This document shows positions 42,140 to 52,740 of a stretch of 64,000 nt of DNA, one piece after another. Every line of letters starts with the position of its first letter. Position 1 is the stretch's first letter. Both the position numbers and the translations under genes were made by a program. Below the pieces are notes generated by a model, which saw only the letters and a list, made by a program, of their open reading frames with translations, was not told the DNA's origin and did not search any database. Source of the stretch: Strongylocentrotus droebachiensis (taxonomy: Eukaryota > Echinodermata > Echinoidea > Camarodonta > Strongylocentrotidae); the NCBI GenBank assembly GCA_035222895.1, contig JAVYIG010007526.1:37044-101043 (forward strand), written 5' to 3'.

Positions 42140-42964
42140 AAATCACTAATCACATGGTACTGATAAGTTTATTGATCAATAATTGTCATCCGATAATTTT
42201 CGACCCCACTCAATTTTTACATGCGAGGGGGTTGCCAATGTATATTCAGTCGAATTTGTTCGCATGTCAATTCTTAGTTTTCCGGCCCCCATCCGATTTG
42301 AATGCGGGGGGACCTAGTTGTACCTACACATTTTCAAACTCAGGGTGTCACGCTTTAATCTTAGGCATCATCCGATCTTACAGGCGGAGAGGCTGGTATA
42401 TATATACATCTATATTCTATAACTTTAGGCATCACTCGATTTTATAGGCGGGGGGCTGATATAATGACTTAATGTATATAAGTTTAGCCTAGGCATCACT
42501 CGATTTCATAGGCGGGGGGCCTAGCATTTGTAAGCATCATCCGATCTTACAGGCGGAGAGGCTGGTATATATATACATCTATATTCTATAACTTTAGGCA
42601 TCACTCGATTTTATAGGCGGGGGGCTGATATAATGACTTAATGTATATAAGTTTAGCCTAGGCATCACTCGATTTCATAGGCGGGGGTCCTAGCATAACT
42701 TTAGGCATCACTCGATTTTATAGGCGGGGGGCTGATATAATGACTTAATGTATATAAGTTTAGCCTAGGCATCACTCGATTTCATAGGCGGGGGGCCTAG
42801 CATTGCATTTGTAAGCATTTTTTATGATTCAATATATCTGTGTTATTTTGTTATGACACACAGAAAATCAAAATGTGCAAAATAAGCGTCCATCTCAAAA
42901 TGTTAATAAAGCCACGACATAAACGCAAATTTGGTTGTTTGTTATTTTGTTAGCCGTGAATAAT
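42140..42964 (+). repeat. Ngaro-2 repeat B1 with internal hairpin-like repeats
   Basis: B1 starts AAATCACTAATCACATGG and ends GTTAGCCGTGAATAAT. From 42205 to 42800 it contains about ten copies of a 25-30-base motif of the form (C-rich)-ATC-CGAT-TT-(N)-AGGCGGGGGG. Several can fold, for example CCCC(ATCCGATTTGAATGC)GGGG at about 42287 and CTAGGC...GCCTAG at 42490-42525. AATAAAGCC near 42905 is a candidate polyadenylation signal. B2 (43716-44545) differs by about 5 inserted bases and very few substitutions. Confidence 0.93.
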
Positions 42965-43240
42965 AAAATTTAAAGAGTAGACAACGATTTAAAATGGTTT
43001 ATTGACAGGCTGACAAAATGTAGGTCAAGAGGTTGTTTACATTTTTGAGGGAAATTCACGCGCTAGGAAATGTAATACTTTGTATTACATTGGAAGGAAA
43101 TGTACAAGCGTATGTACGCTTATCAAGCAAGCGCGGAAAACACCGCCAGCAAATTAAAAATAGCACGAAGGGGCTTTCATTCTAGTTATGGCTTTCATTT
43201 TGAATGGACAAGAAGAAAAATTTACGGAGTCTAAAACATT
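42961..43240 (+). repeat. Ngaro-2 repeat A2
   Basis: A second copy of A1, directly following B1. The shared TAAT at the junction equals the core at both outer ends. Confidence 0.95.
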
Positions 43241-43715
43241 CCCACCACCTCCCCCATTATCTCCACCAATAAAAGTATTTTTAGTATATTAGTGGCATAA
43301 ATTAAGTATTGCTTGGTGGTTCGAAGTAGCCAATCTACTCATTCAAGTTTAGTTCATAATTTGAGGTTATTTTATATGAATGTTTTTATATACTGTAATT
43401 TACATTTGTAAAACATTGCCCAATTCGGCCTTGTAGGCCGCGATGCATTGTTGCTCTTTTATTCTCAATAAAACCATTATCTATCTATCTATCTATCTAT
43501 CAAGGTATACGTATTAGTACGGAAAGGATTTAGGGTTTCAGGTATGAAAGGTACGGATAGGGTTTATGTAATAAATTGGTCAGTGATTTATGAAGTTAAT
43601 GCAGAGCCAGGGGCATTTGGCCTGGTCGCACATCAACTTGCGTCGTGCACAAAGAAAGTGGGCCGTAGGGGAATTTTTCCCATTGGGTTTCGCCCCTACC
43701 CGGTTTTGTATGGGT
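43241..43715 (+). other. Ngaro-2 spacer with a LINE- or SINE-like 3' tail
   Basis: TTCTCAATAAAACCATTATC followed by an ATCT run (43482-43502) looks like a non-LTR 3' end that uses a tetranucleotide tail. A 20-base block (TTTGGCCTGGTCGCACATCA) at about 43606 also occurs at about 39555 inside the same element. Confidence 0.5.
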
Positions 43716-44545
43716 AAATCACTAATCACATGGTACTGATAAGTTTATTGATCAATAATTGTCATCCGATAATTTTCGACCCCACTCAATTTTTACATGC
43801 GAGGGGGTTGCCAATGTATAATTATTCAGTCGAATTTGTTCGCATGTCAATTCTTAGTTTTCCGGCCCCCATCCGATTTGAATGCGGGGGGACCTAGTTG
43901 TACCTACACATTTTCAAACTCAGGGTGTCACGCTTTAATCTTAGGCATCATCCGATCTTACAGGCGGAGAGGCTGGTATATATATACATCTATATTCTAT
44001 AACTTTAGGCATCACTCGATTTTATAGGCGGGGGGCTGATATAATGACTTAATGTATATAAGTTTAGCCTAGGCATCACTCGATTTCATAGGCGGGGGGC
44101 CTAGCATTTGTAAGCATCATCCGATCTTACAGGCGGAGAGGCTGGTATATATATACATCTATATTCTATAACTTTAGGCATCACTCGATTTTATAGGCGG
44201 GGGGGCTGATATAATGACTTAATGTATATAAGTTTAGCCTAGGCATCACTCGATTTCATAGGCGGGGGTCCTAGCATAACTTTAGGCATCACTCGATTTT
44301 ATAGGCGGGGGGCTGATATAATGACTTAATGTATATAAGTTTAGCCTAGGCATCACTCGATTTCATAGGCGGGGGGCCTAGCATTGCATTTGTAAGCATT
44401 TTTTATGATTCAATATATCTGTGTTATTTTGTTATGACACACAGAAAATCAAAATGTGCAAAATAAGCGTCCATCTCAAAATGTTAATAAAGCCACGACA
44501 TAAACGCAAATTTGGTTGTTTGTTATTTTGTTAGCCGTGAATAAT
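43716..44545 (+). repeat. Ngaro-2 repeat B2
   Basis: The 830-base second B copy. The right boundary is GTGAATAAT followed by GGTCAAAGCAGG. It includes the same hairpin-like motif array as B1. Confidence 0.95.
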
Positions 44546-44708
44546 GGTCAAAGCAGGTTGATTCATTTGCCATTCGTTCACGATTTACTCGAAAAATCGA
44601 TATCCACATAATCGGGTCAGACCCTGTGGCAATTTTTAGTTTCAAATGAATTTGGTTTACATGTTTTCCGCACATTTACTTCATTGTTTTTTCTTCTTCC
44701 TTTCACAG

Positions 44709-45022
44709 GGTTCCGTTTTCTGTATAAATCGCTACACGTCTTACGAAAATCATGGAAGACAAGGATGCCCTGTTCGACGAACTCTCAAAAAAATTCCCAG
44801 CTGGAAATTATACAACCTTTTGCAAACAAATGGGCGTGGGCTACAATGAAGCTCAGAGTGTGCTGACGAGGTTTAAAGAGGATTACAACAAGGCTCTGAG
44901 AGACCTACTCTCTCAATGGGATCTAAAGATGAAGGGTGTCACCAGGGAACAACTCGAAGATGCCCTGGACAGAGCAGACGTCGGTGGACTCTTTTCCATT
45001 GTGGATACACATTATGAAAAGG
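44709..45022 (+). CDS. NLR gene, exon with Death domain
   Basis: The exon is bounded by a pyrimidine-rich acceptor (CTTCTTCCTTTCACAG, ending 44708) and a donor AAAAGG|GTAATA at 45022. Translation starts at the ATG at 44752, giving 90 codons and leaving phase 1. The peptide has a Death-fold pattern: LFDELSKKFP, YTTFCKQMGVGYNEAQSVL, LRDLLSQWDLK, REQLEDALDRADVGGL. Death domains pair with like domains in adaptors to relay innate-immune or cell-death signals. The NACHT and LRR exons downstream on the same strand make this the N-terminal exon of an NLR receptor, an arrangement common in sea urchins. A 5' UTR exon probably lies upstream. Promoter not identified. Confidence 0.88.
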
Positions 45023-45778
45023 GTAATAATCAGTAATTTCTAATCAGTTTTTATTCCCTTCGATTTTCTTGACACTGCCTCTGTATTCCTCTTCCTTTAT
45101 TTAATTTGTATACTTCTGTCAAATCTCGATCTGCTCTTTCTTCCCAACAAACAAATTCACGTGGAAATCAAGAGATTATCAAGGGATTGCTTCAAACACT
45201 TGAAATTTACGTGATTGTGTTTAATACGTTTATTTCAGTATGTTACTTAACAAAAACAAGTACATCAAATCACGCAATCGTCACTGTAACGTTATTATCC
45301 CTGAAACTACATCATCATACACAAACTGAGCACAACATGAATATAAAATTACATATGTTATAAACATGCATAAGTGTTTGGTGCACCTTTAAGCTTTACA
45401 TTATGTATCCAGTATACACAACAAAATTGTCCTCATTTTATGTTCTAAAAAGAATAAGCAAAAGTAAAATAGGGTCAATCAGAACAAGATTAGTACACAA
45501 AATTGAAGAGTCGATCCTCTTAGAATTCTAATTTTGACTTTGGTTGCTGTCCATAAAGAGCTATCGAAGAATCTGACCTGGCAACGTGTCAAAATATGTT
45601 TTACACTTTTATCTATCGAGAACCCGAGTATGTGTATTTTGTTTATGTTTGTTATGAATTAGAAAGGCATATTGAGAGTACATGGTGGTATGTAAAATGC
45701 ATATAAATAGATCATAACATTGACAAATTATAAAATGATAAACTTACAATACTTGGTCTACTTGGTCTCTTTTCACAG
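45023..45778 (+). other. NLR intron 1, part of a duplicated exon-intron block
   Basis: Intron sequence from the GTAATA donor to the TTTCACAG acceptor. Stretches such as TGTATTCCTCTTCCTTTATT and GAAGAATCTGACCTGGCA recur in the next intron, showing that a block of about 0.9-1.0 kb containing the next exon was duplicated in tandem. Confidence 0.75.
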
Positions 45779-45898
45779 CTTCCTGTAGCATGGTAGCCGC
45801 CACGGTAATGGTAGCCGGAGAGGGCGTTGTTCACGATACTAGAAATCAGTTTAATAACCAATCAGACAGATCGGACTCAGGACATACGAATGAAGGAG
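45779..45898 (+). CDS. NLR gene, linker exon 2a (120 nt, phase 1-1)
   Basis: The acceptor GGTCTCTTTTCACAG ends at 45778 and the donor GGAG|GTAACG starts at 45899. With the phase-1 base from the Death exon it reads ASCSMVAATVMVAGEGVV and then HDTRNQFNNQSDRSDSGHTN, 40 residues without a stop. It is a low-complexity polar linker with no domain. The exon is symmetric, so inclusion or skipping keeps the reading frame. A second copy lies at 46762-46881. Confidence 0.75.
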
Positions 45899-46761
45899 GT
45901 AACGTACAAAGTCAACAGCCTCTTTATACTCTGTTTTATTTTTTACTTGTTTTTCTCGCTTCTGCTTCTGAATTCCATTTCCTTTATTTAATTGGTATAC
46001 TTCTCTCAATTCATGATCTTTTCTTTCTTCCCACTAAACAATCCACGTGAAAATCAAGTTAATTTCAAGGGAGTGACTTGAAGTGATTAATGTTCTTCAA
46101 ATACTTGAAATTTACGTGAGTGTTTTAATTCGTTGATTTCACTATGCCACTTACAAACACGGGCATCACATCACGCAATGGTCACTGTATATGACCATAA
46201 GAATTACGTGATTTTCCCTGCTTTGGAGACCGTGGTTTGTAAACCTAATACTCCCATTTTTGTTTGGTTATGAAATAACATCATCATAAAAAAAAAAACA
46301 CGTTGTGAATTCAACATGAATATGAAGTAAGATATGTTTTAAACATGCATCAGTGTTTGGTACACCTTTAAACTCTAAATTATGACCGCAGTATACACAG
46401 CCAAATTGTCCTTGTTTTATATTGTTAGCAGGTTGAGCAAAAGTAAAATAGGGTGATTTAAAACAAAACCCCACACAAAATTGAAGAGTCGATCCTTTTA
46501 GAATTCTGATTTTGAATTTGGTTGCAGTCCACGAAGAGCCGTCGAAGAATCTGACCTGGCAGTTAACATGTCAACATATATTTTACACTTTTACCTATCG
46601 AAAACCTGAGTATGCGTATATTTTTCTTGTTTGTTTCATTAATTACAAAGGCATAGTGATAATACAATCATGGAGGTATGCAAAAAATATAAATCGATCA
46701 TAACAATGACACATTAAAAAGTGATGAAGTAATACGTTGTCTACTTCGTCTCTCTTCACAG
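45899..46761 (+). other. NLR intron 2
   Basis: The intron between the duplicated linker exons. It mirrors intron 1 and part of the following intron (TCTGCTTCTGAATTCC, GAATTCTGATTTTGAATTTG, CACGAAGAGCCGTCGAAGAA). No gene in it. Confidence 0.7.
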
Positions 46762-46881
46762 CTTCCTGTAGCGTGGTAGCCGACACGGTAATGGTAGCCG
46801 GAGAAGACGCTGTTCACGATACTAGCAATCAGTTTATCAACCAATCAGAAAGATTGGACTCAGTACATCCGAATCAAGAAG
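46762..46881 (+). CDS. NLR gene, linker exon 2b (duplicate of 2a)
   Basis: Same length, splice signals (CTCTCTTCACAG; AGAAG|GTAACA) and phase as the exon at 45779. It reads ASCSVVADTVMVAGEDAV, then HDTSNQFINQSERLDSVHPN, differing at about a quarter of residues but without stop or indel. Keeping an open frame after duplication suggests use. Inclusion of 2a, 2b, both or neither would give linkers differing by 40 residues. Confidence 0.72.
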
Positions 46882-47906
46882 GTAACATACATTCAACAGC
46901 ATCTTTCTAATTAGTTTGTATACCACTTGTTTTTCTCGCTTCTGCTTTTGTATTCCTCTTCCTTTATATAATTTGTATAATTCTGTAAATTTTCAATCTT
47001 CTCTTTCTTATATGTAAGATTTTCACTTGGTAAAGGACAGGGTCGTCTCATTTCAAGTTCATTTATCCTCTCTCTCTCTGTCTTCTCTAATTAGAGGAGT
47101 CTCTTGCAGCACGTTCGGGCGGGTATATATAATGATGCTATACAGTGTGAGTCAAAAACTAGTTTACACCTAGAAAATTGCTAATTATTTTAAAATCATC
47201 TATGAACAGTAAATGATTATACATCTTATGAAAGAGTGTTTTATCCCGAATCATTTGGTATCATTATTGTGGGGTATGTGTTCACGCTTGGATGAACGGG
47301 AGGCATTGTTTGTGTGAGTGCAACATTCGACTTGCGCCAAAGTTGCTTATGTGATGTTTGAATAAAACAATTGGGATTTGGGTATTAATTCGGTCTTTGC
47401 AGATCCAAATAACATCCCTCACAAAATTAATCATACCACACATATCACATATCGAAAATCAAATATCAACGGACATTTTGTGCGCGCGTGTGTGTGTGTG
47501 TGTGACTTTGATTCTGCAAAAAGACATATGCGATGCATTTCATTTGATACATTCAATTCATTCTCTCACTCCGCTAATCCGAACATAATACATACTGTAG
47601 GCATCACTTTGGCGCAAGTCGATTTTTGAACTCTCGCAAACAATGCCTCCTGTTCATCCAAGCGTGAACAGATACCACTCAAAAGTGATACCAAATGATT
47701 TGGGATAACACACTCATTCATAAGATGTATAATAATTTACTGTTCATAGATGATTTTTAAAATAATTAGCAATTTTCTAGGTGTAAACTTTTTTTTTACT
47801 CACACGGTATACTGTGTTCATCTCATCATAATTTGACTCCGGGGAAAGCCGTGTCTGCCTTCCGTTTATATTTTTAGGTGAACGTGTATTATATTTTGCT
47901 CATCAG
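46882..47906 (+). other. NLR intron 3 containing a MITE
   Basis: The first 130 bases resemble the start of introns 1 and 2, implying a third partial copy of the duplicated block. The rest is mostly the inverted-repeat element described separately. An acceptor TTTTGCTCATCAG ending at 47906 gives a frame-compatible entry to the NACHT exon. Confidence 0.6.
47145..47807. mobile_element. MITE with about 215-bp inverted repeats and TA target duplication
   Basis: The left end CAGTGTGAGTCAAAAACTAG, then TTTACACCTAGAAAATTGC, matches in reverse complement the right end GCAATTTTCTAGGTGTAAAC..TTTACTCACACGG. Inverted homology runs inward through ACAGTAAAT, AAATGATT..GGGATA and AACGGGAGGCATTGTTTG. TA flanks both ends (47143-47144, 47808-47809), as in Tc1/mariner transposition. 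A TG microsatellite (about 47488-47505) is in the centre. No transposase. Confidence 0.88.
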
Positions 47907-49648
47907 TTTATCTTTCGATTAATAACACAAACATAATAAACAGGGAACATGTCGGAACAATGAAACCTGATGTAATAATACAAACTAATAATAACGAACG
48001 AAAAGGGCTAAGATCATGGGAGTACAATGGGTCACTTTGTCTATATGCTTGCATCATTCCAGATATCTCCAGTAAGAAGATCTCGCCTTCATTAACCGTT
48101 CAACAATGTCGCGAAAAGTTGAAGAATAAGTACCTTAATCAATTGTGCAAAATTCCAATGAAACCGTGGGATAAAAATTATTATGCTGAGTTCAAAGATA
48201 TGCACACGGTTGTCACGATGGTGAAGAAGGACGCTCGTGGACGAGACACGAAGGAAATACTCCATGGATCTGTTGCTGAAATATTTTCGACCAAAGTAAA
48301 CGGAAGCCTGCCCGCTCGAATCCTCATTACGGCCCCAGCTGGACGGGGGAAGACCACGGCTGTTGCTAAGATGGCTTACGACTGGGTTCACAGAGAAAAG
48401 GGGTCTGCATTAGAACATCTGCCACTTCTGTTTGTTGTGAAATTCCGAACCACAAGTAAGCGTACATCGATCGGAGAAGCAATTAAGGACCAGCTTTTGA
48501 GTGATGTTGATGATCTCACGCCAGAAGGTCTGGAGAATTTCATTAGAGAGAATCAGGGAAACTGTCACATCATACTAGACGGACTAGATGAGTATGCCGG
48601 TATTTCTTCTTCAAACCGAGGCTCAGAGAGCAATATGGTCAGTGTCATCCGCTGGAAGGAATTTCCAGAGTGTAGAGTCATTGTAACAACACGCCCTCAC
48701 CTAGAGAACTTCTTCAATCAAGATGATCTTCCAACGGTATACACAAAGATGTGGATCGAAGGATTCTCGCAAGAGAGCTCACGTGAGTACATCGACAAGT
48801 TCTTTGCTCCGACTTCGAATCCTTGTCGTGGACATGGACTGAAGGCTTACCTTGATGACCAACCACTTATTGATGAACTTGTCAAAACACCTTTATTTTG
48901 TCTCATGGTATGTCACTTATGGAGCGATGAGCTTTTAAACACCGAAACGTCAACTCAAACAGAATTATTCGACAGCGTGAATGTTTTTCTGATGCACCAT
49001 GCTAATGCCCGATCAACATCAAAAGGCAAACAAATAACGGGTGAAAATCTAGACGAAATCATTCGTAAACTGGGTAAGGTTGCTCTAGCTGGTCTACTGG
49101 ACGACTCTAAAAAGCTAGTCTTCACCCCCCTTGATTTCCGAAGAGTTCCTTCTATCCTTGATAGGGCATGCGAGCTTGGGATATTATCCAAGATGACTGT
49201 TACAACCGCAAGGCTCCCACGATCTCACAATACCACTTCTATTACCATTGAGTTTTATCACAAACTCGCTCAAGAACACTCGGCTGGGAAATACCTCGCT
49301 GCTAAATCGAGAAAGCGCCAAAGGCCCTGGCAGACTTCCAATTTGAAAAGAATATTGCTCATGATCAACGCAAACATCGGTGACTATGAAAATCTCATCC
49401 GATTCGCGGCAGGCACGGATAACAGCCTGTGTATACGAATAATGGAGGCGCTCCTTTCAAACAGTTATTTGGATGAGAGCGAACGGTATCGCATTCTTCT
49501 TGACTGCTCATCAGAGACCAAGGGTACTGCAGAAAATGTCTCTTCGTTTGTTCAAAGATGCGTAACTGCACAGAGTATTGTTCTAAAGTCACCGACTGTC
49601 TACACCGTCGTTGGGATGCAAAATCTTCCAGAGCAAATGAAACATGAG
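47907..49648 (+). CDS. NLR gene, NACHT exon
   Basis: From an acceptor at 47905-47906 the phase-1 frame runs open (VYLSINNTNIINREHVGTM) into the ATG at 47960, then 563 further codons to a donor CATGAG|GTATGC at 49648 (phase 0). Numbering from that ATG: Walker A APAGRGKTT (125-133), Walker B with adjacent acidic residues ILDGLDEY (205-212), sensor VTTRPHLENF (242-251) and WIEGFSQESSREYIDKFF (about 265-282). The helical region holds TPLFCLMVCHLW, then FYHKLAQEHSAGKYLA. These are NACHT NTPase hallmarks; nucleotide exchange there drives receptor oligomerisation in the cytosol. Position after the Death exon and before LRR exons fits an NLR. All key nucleotide-binding residues are intact. Confidence 0.92.
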
Positions 49649-51047
49649 GTATGCTCATTTCCAAATAACCGGCAATTAACAAAAAAATGGTATTTGTAAA
49701 GAACATAGTAATGGAAATATCAACTTTTAAAGAATGTGTCGTTCAGTTGCCAAAACTGTATATCAAAGGAGAAAAGTATGTTCCCATATATTTTTGTATT
49801 GATTATTATAACTGCGTCTTATTAAAGGGATAGGGCCTAGTTGAGTTCTGTTTTCAGACCCCAAATGCTTTCAAAGTGCATGGTTATTGCTCTTATTCTT
49901 ATCTATGACATTTGAAGTGCCCTTTTAGAACCTAAAATTGCTATGATGGCAATTTTAGACCCCACAAATTAATGTGTGAAATTTACCCAATACGATCATA
50001 CTAATGCAGTTCCACTTTAAAAGAAATACGGTGACCGTTAATTAATTATTTTATTAAAAATAACAATACATGGGCCGCCTGGTTGTGCGTAATATAACCA
50101 ACACGAAAATGCCAACAAATAAGCCAACATCGGCATTGGCTGAAATGCGACGTAAAGGCGCTATTTCGTTATTTCAACGGCTGTTTCAAATTATCTAATA
50201 TCTGTGGTGGCACACAAGTATTATAAATCGTTATATTTATGGATATTTCAGCCGTCTCTGAACCGATTTTGATCAAACAAAGATGATTATGTAATTTTAA
50301 TTATATGTTTTTTCAAATTTGACACTCAGTTTTTCATTATCTCACACAAAATTATTTTGTGTAGCGCCCTCTGTAACAGAACTCAACTATCCCTTTAAGC
50401 CTTACGAATTAATTGAAGCTTACAGTGTATGTACCATTCAGAGGCTATATCCATTTCCCCTACCATATTGTCAATGCGTTTAATGAATTACATTGCGTGA
50501 CATAGGCTTTATAATTAAAACATATTGTTCATGTGCAATATTAACAAGAAAAATATTTCGATTTTGTCCAACTGCAGTCTAAATATTAAGCTAATGCATT
50601 CCAGAAACAAATAAAACAATACATACAACAAATAAAAACAATCATAATTCCTAATCATGTAAGGGAAATTACGAGACGCATCAATATAATTATGTAAAAC
50701 GACGGATCTATAGATCATATTTATGTGGAATATTTCTTCTTTTTGGGAATATTACTTTGAAATGTTTTTCATTATCCGAAAGTTACTCCTATATAATTTG
50801 TGTGGATATGTAGGAAGGGAGCTTTAATTACATACCAAAAAGTCTCAGATAAGATCAGGCCACAGTCTTGATTGCTTTAATATTCATTACACAATCATGA
50901 CAACAAGAAGATATACAACAGATATCTATATGAACTGATTAATGTTATTCTTATTTGTACAACCTTTCTTTAATTTTCTTTCTTTTACTTTCACCTCTCT
51001 CTCTTTCTCTCTATCCCTCACTCTCCCTCTCTCTCTCTTAACACCAG
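49649..51047 (+). other. NLR intron 4
   Basis: AT-rich intron from GTATGC to a CT-rich acceptor (CTCTCTCTCTTAACACCAG). No recognised gene or element apart from CT runs at 50990-51040. Confidence 0.65.
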
Positions 51048-51787
51048 GTGAGGACTGTAAGGTTCGAGGGATCTATTCTAACTACCGACGTGACGAGTGG
51101 ACTATGGTCCTGCCTGGGATCATTTTCTATGCTACGTACTCTCACCATCTCAGACTCCTCTCTCAGTTTTCCTCCATCTACCCATGAGCTTCAATCCGTC
51201 ACAAAGCTATCAGCCGAGAGAGTGACGTCACAGAGCTATGAAGGTCTACTCTCATCGCTCCCTGGCTTGATACATATCGATATCACTATCGATGATGCAG
51301 AGAAAGACATACCTCAGATCACGGCTGGTCTTCGTCGGACCGGAAGACAGCAGCTCACACGCATCGACCTTACAGCACCGCCATCACTCCCATCAGAGAA
51401 GAAGAGTGAGCTTCCATCCGTCCGAAAGCTATCATCCGAGAAAGTGACGTCACAAAGCTATGAAGTTCTGCTCTCATCGCTTCCTGGCTTGATAATTATC
51501 GATATCACTATCGATGATGCAGAGAGGGACATACCTCAGATTACGGCTGGTCTTCGTCGGACCGGAGGACAGCAGCTCACACACATCAAACTTACGGCAC
51601 CGTCATCACTCCCATCAGAGAAGGATAGTGTATCGAGAGAGACGATGAAAGGATTGGGTCTTCTGATCAGAGAACAAACCAAGAACCTGCATCGGCTAGA
51701 TCTGAGATGGGTGAATTGCACAGACGAAGAAGACTTGGTTTACATTATCGAGTGCTGCAGACGACTGAAGACGATGTCATATATATG
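51048..51787 (+). CDS. NLR gene, LRR-type exon with an internal duplication
   Basis: The exon begins in phase 0 after the acceptor at 51046-51047 (VRTVRFEGSILTTDVTSG), matching the phase-0 end of the NACHT exon. It ends at TATATG|GTAGGT (phase 2). It encodes 246 residues with a leucine-rich pattern (LRTLTISDSSLSF; LHRLDLRWVNCTDEEDLVYI). Two nearly identical 73-residue stretches follow each other (51189-51407 and 51408-51629), each containing VTSQSYE-LLSSLPGLI, IDITIDDAE-DIPQITAGLRR and LTAP-SLPSEK. LRRs sense ligands or hold the receptor off. The tandem stretch is a recent duplication inside the exon. Confidence 0.83.
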
Positions 51788-52740
51788 GTAGGTTCTTGTT
51801 CAAATCTAGCATAAAATATATTAAAATCCTACTAGGGTCTAGGCTAGACTAGATGATTCTATTCAGTTAGGCCTACTCTGCAGTAGTAAAGCATAATGAT
51901 ACGAATACGTGAAGGGAAACAAAGGTTAAAACGTGGGTGTAACTTCCAAGCATTTGACTGAAAGTTAGGATCGGTTTTGTTTGATTATCGCTCTCAATTG
52001 GTTTTTTAGAATTTGTAATGTACACTGTACAGTAGCAATGAATAGAATTTGTATGCCTGTATTGGAAATCTATGTAGTTGCATGTATTATTATGAACTGT
52101 CGGAAGCTAAAACGGTGTAAGTCTATGTTGACTTAAAATACAAACCATATCCTTATACAATTAATCATCATTATCATGAATTGTCATCATTATTATTATC
52201 ATTATTGTCTTTATAATAATTATCATTATTATTATATTATTCTTGCTAATACTATAATCATCAGTAGGCCTAGCCCTACCACTATTTCCATTAGTATCTA
52301 TTATTATTATTGCGTTTATTACTATTAATATCATCATCATTATTATTGTCACTATCTTATTAATTGTCATCAGTATCATTAGGCCTACTTTGGGTTGGAT
52401 GTTTTCCTTTAAAAGTTGTAAATTACTTCAAGTTATTTGTATGGTGTATTACCGAATACAGCAAATTTAAAAGTTTCGTGCTCTGCAATGAACCGTTAAA
52501 GGCAAACTGTTCCTTTTTTAATTATTCTACATCGTTTTTTTCAGACGCATGTATCGTATATTAAGAACATCAAGCCCCAACCCCTCCCCGCGCCAACGCG
52601 TCAGCTCTTACTCTACATCTCATAATGTGTGAACTTTCGAAGCGTAAACAATGCCAAGCTACGATGTTTTCTCCCTGGAGGGTGTTTCATCAACTAAAAT
52701 TAATTTCGATGAAAAAAATAAACTAGATGGAACTTCGACT
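51788..52740 (+). other. NLR intron 5, start; ATT/ATC simple repeats
   Basis: Intron sequence after GTAGGT. About 52155-52380 is an imperfect trinucleotide-rich tract (TCATTATTATTATC). Nothing else recognised. The intron appears to run to 61999, with several repeats and elements in it. Confidence 0.6.

Larger units (their letters stand above)
39114..44545 (+). mobile_element. Second Ngaro-type element, internally deleted, with split direct repeats
   Basis: A 5.4-kb element with A1 (39114-39393), a truncated recombinase, an intact SGNH hydrolase ORF, B1 (42140-42964) running into A2 (42961-43240), a spacer, and B2 (43716-44545). The order is the same as in the element at 18-25.6 kb, but the repeats are unrelated in sequence, so this is another family. 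Gag, RT-RNase H and the recombinase N-terminus are missing between A1 and about 39600. The left, right and B1/A2 junctions share TAAT (GTTTAATAAAATTT; GTGAATAATGG; GTGAATAATAAAATTT). No target duplication. Confidence 0.88.

Noticed and set aside
42205-42810. CRISPR-like array of short repeats
   Set aside because: Repeats are degenerate, spacers are also repetitive, the whole block is duplicated as a transposon terminal repeat, and the genome is eukaryotic.
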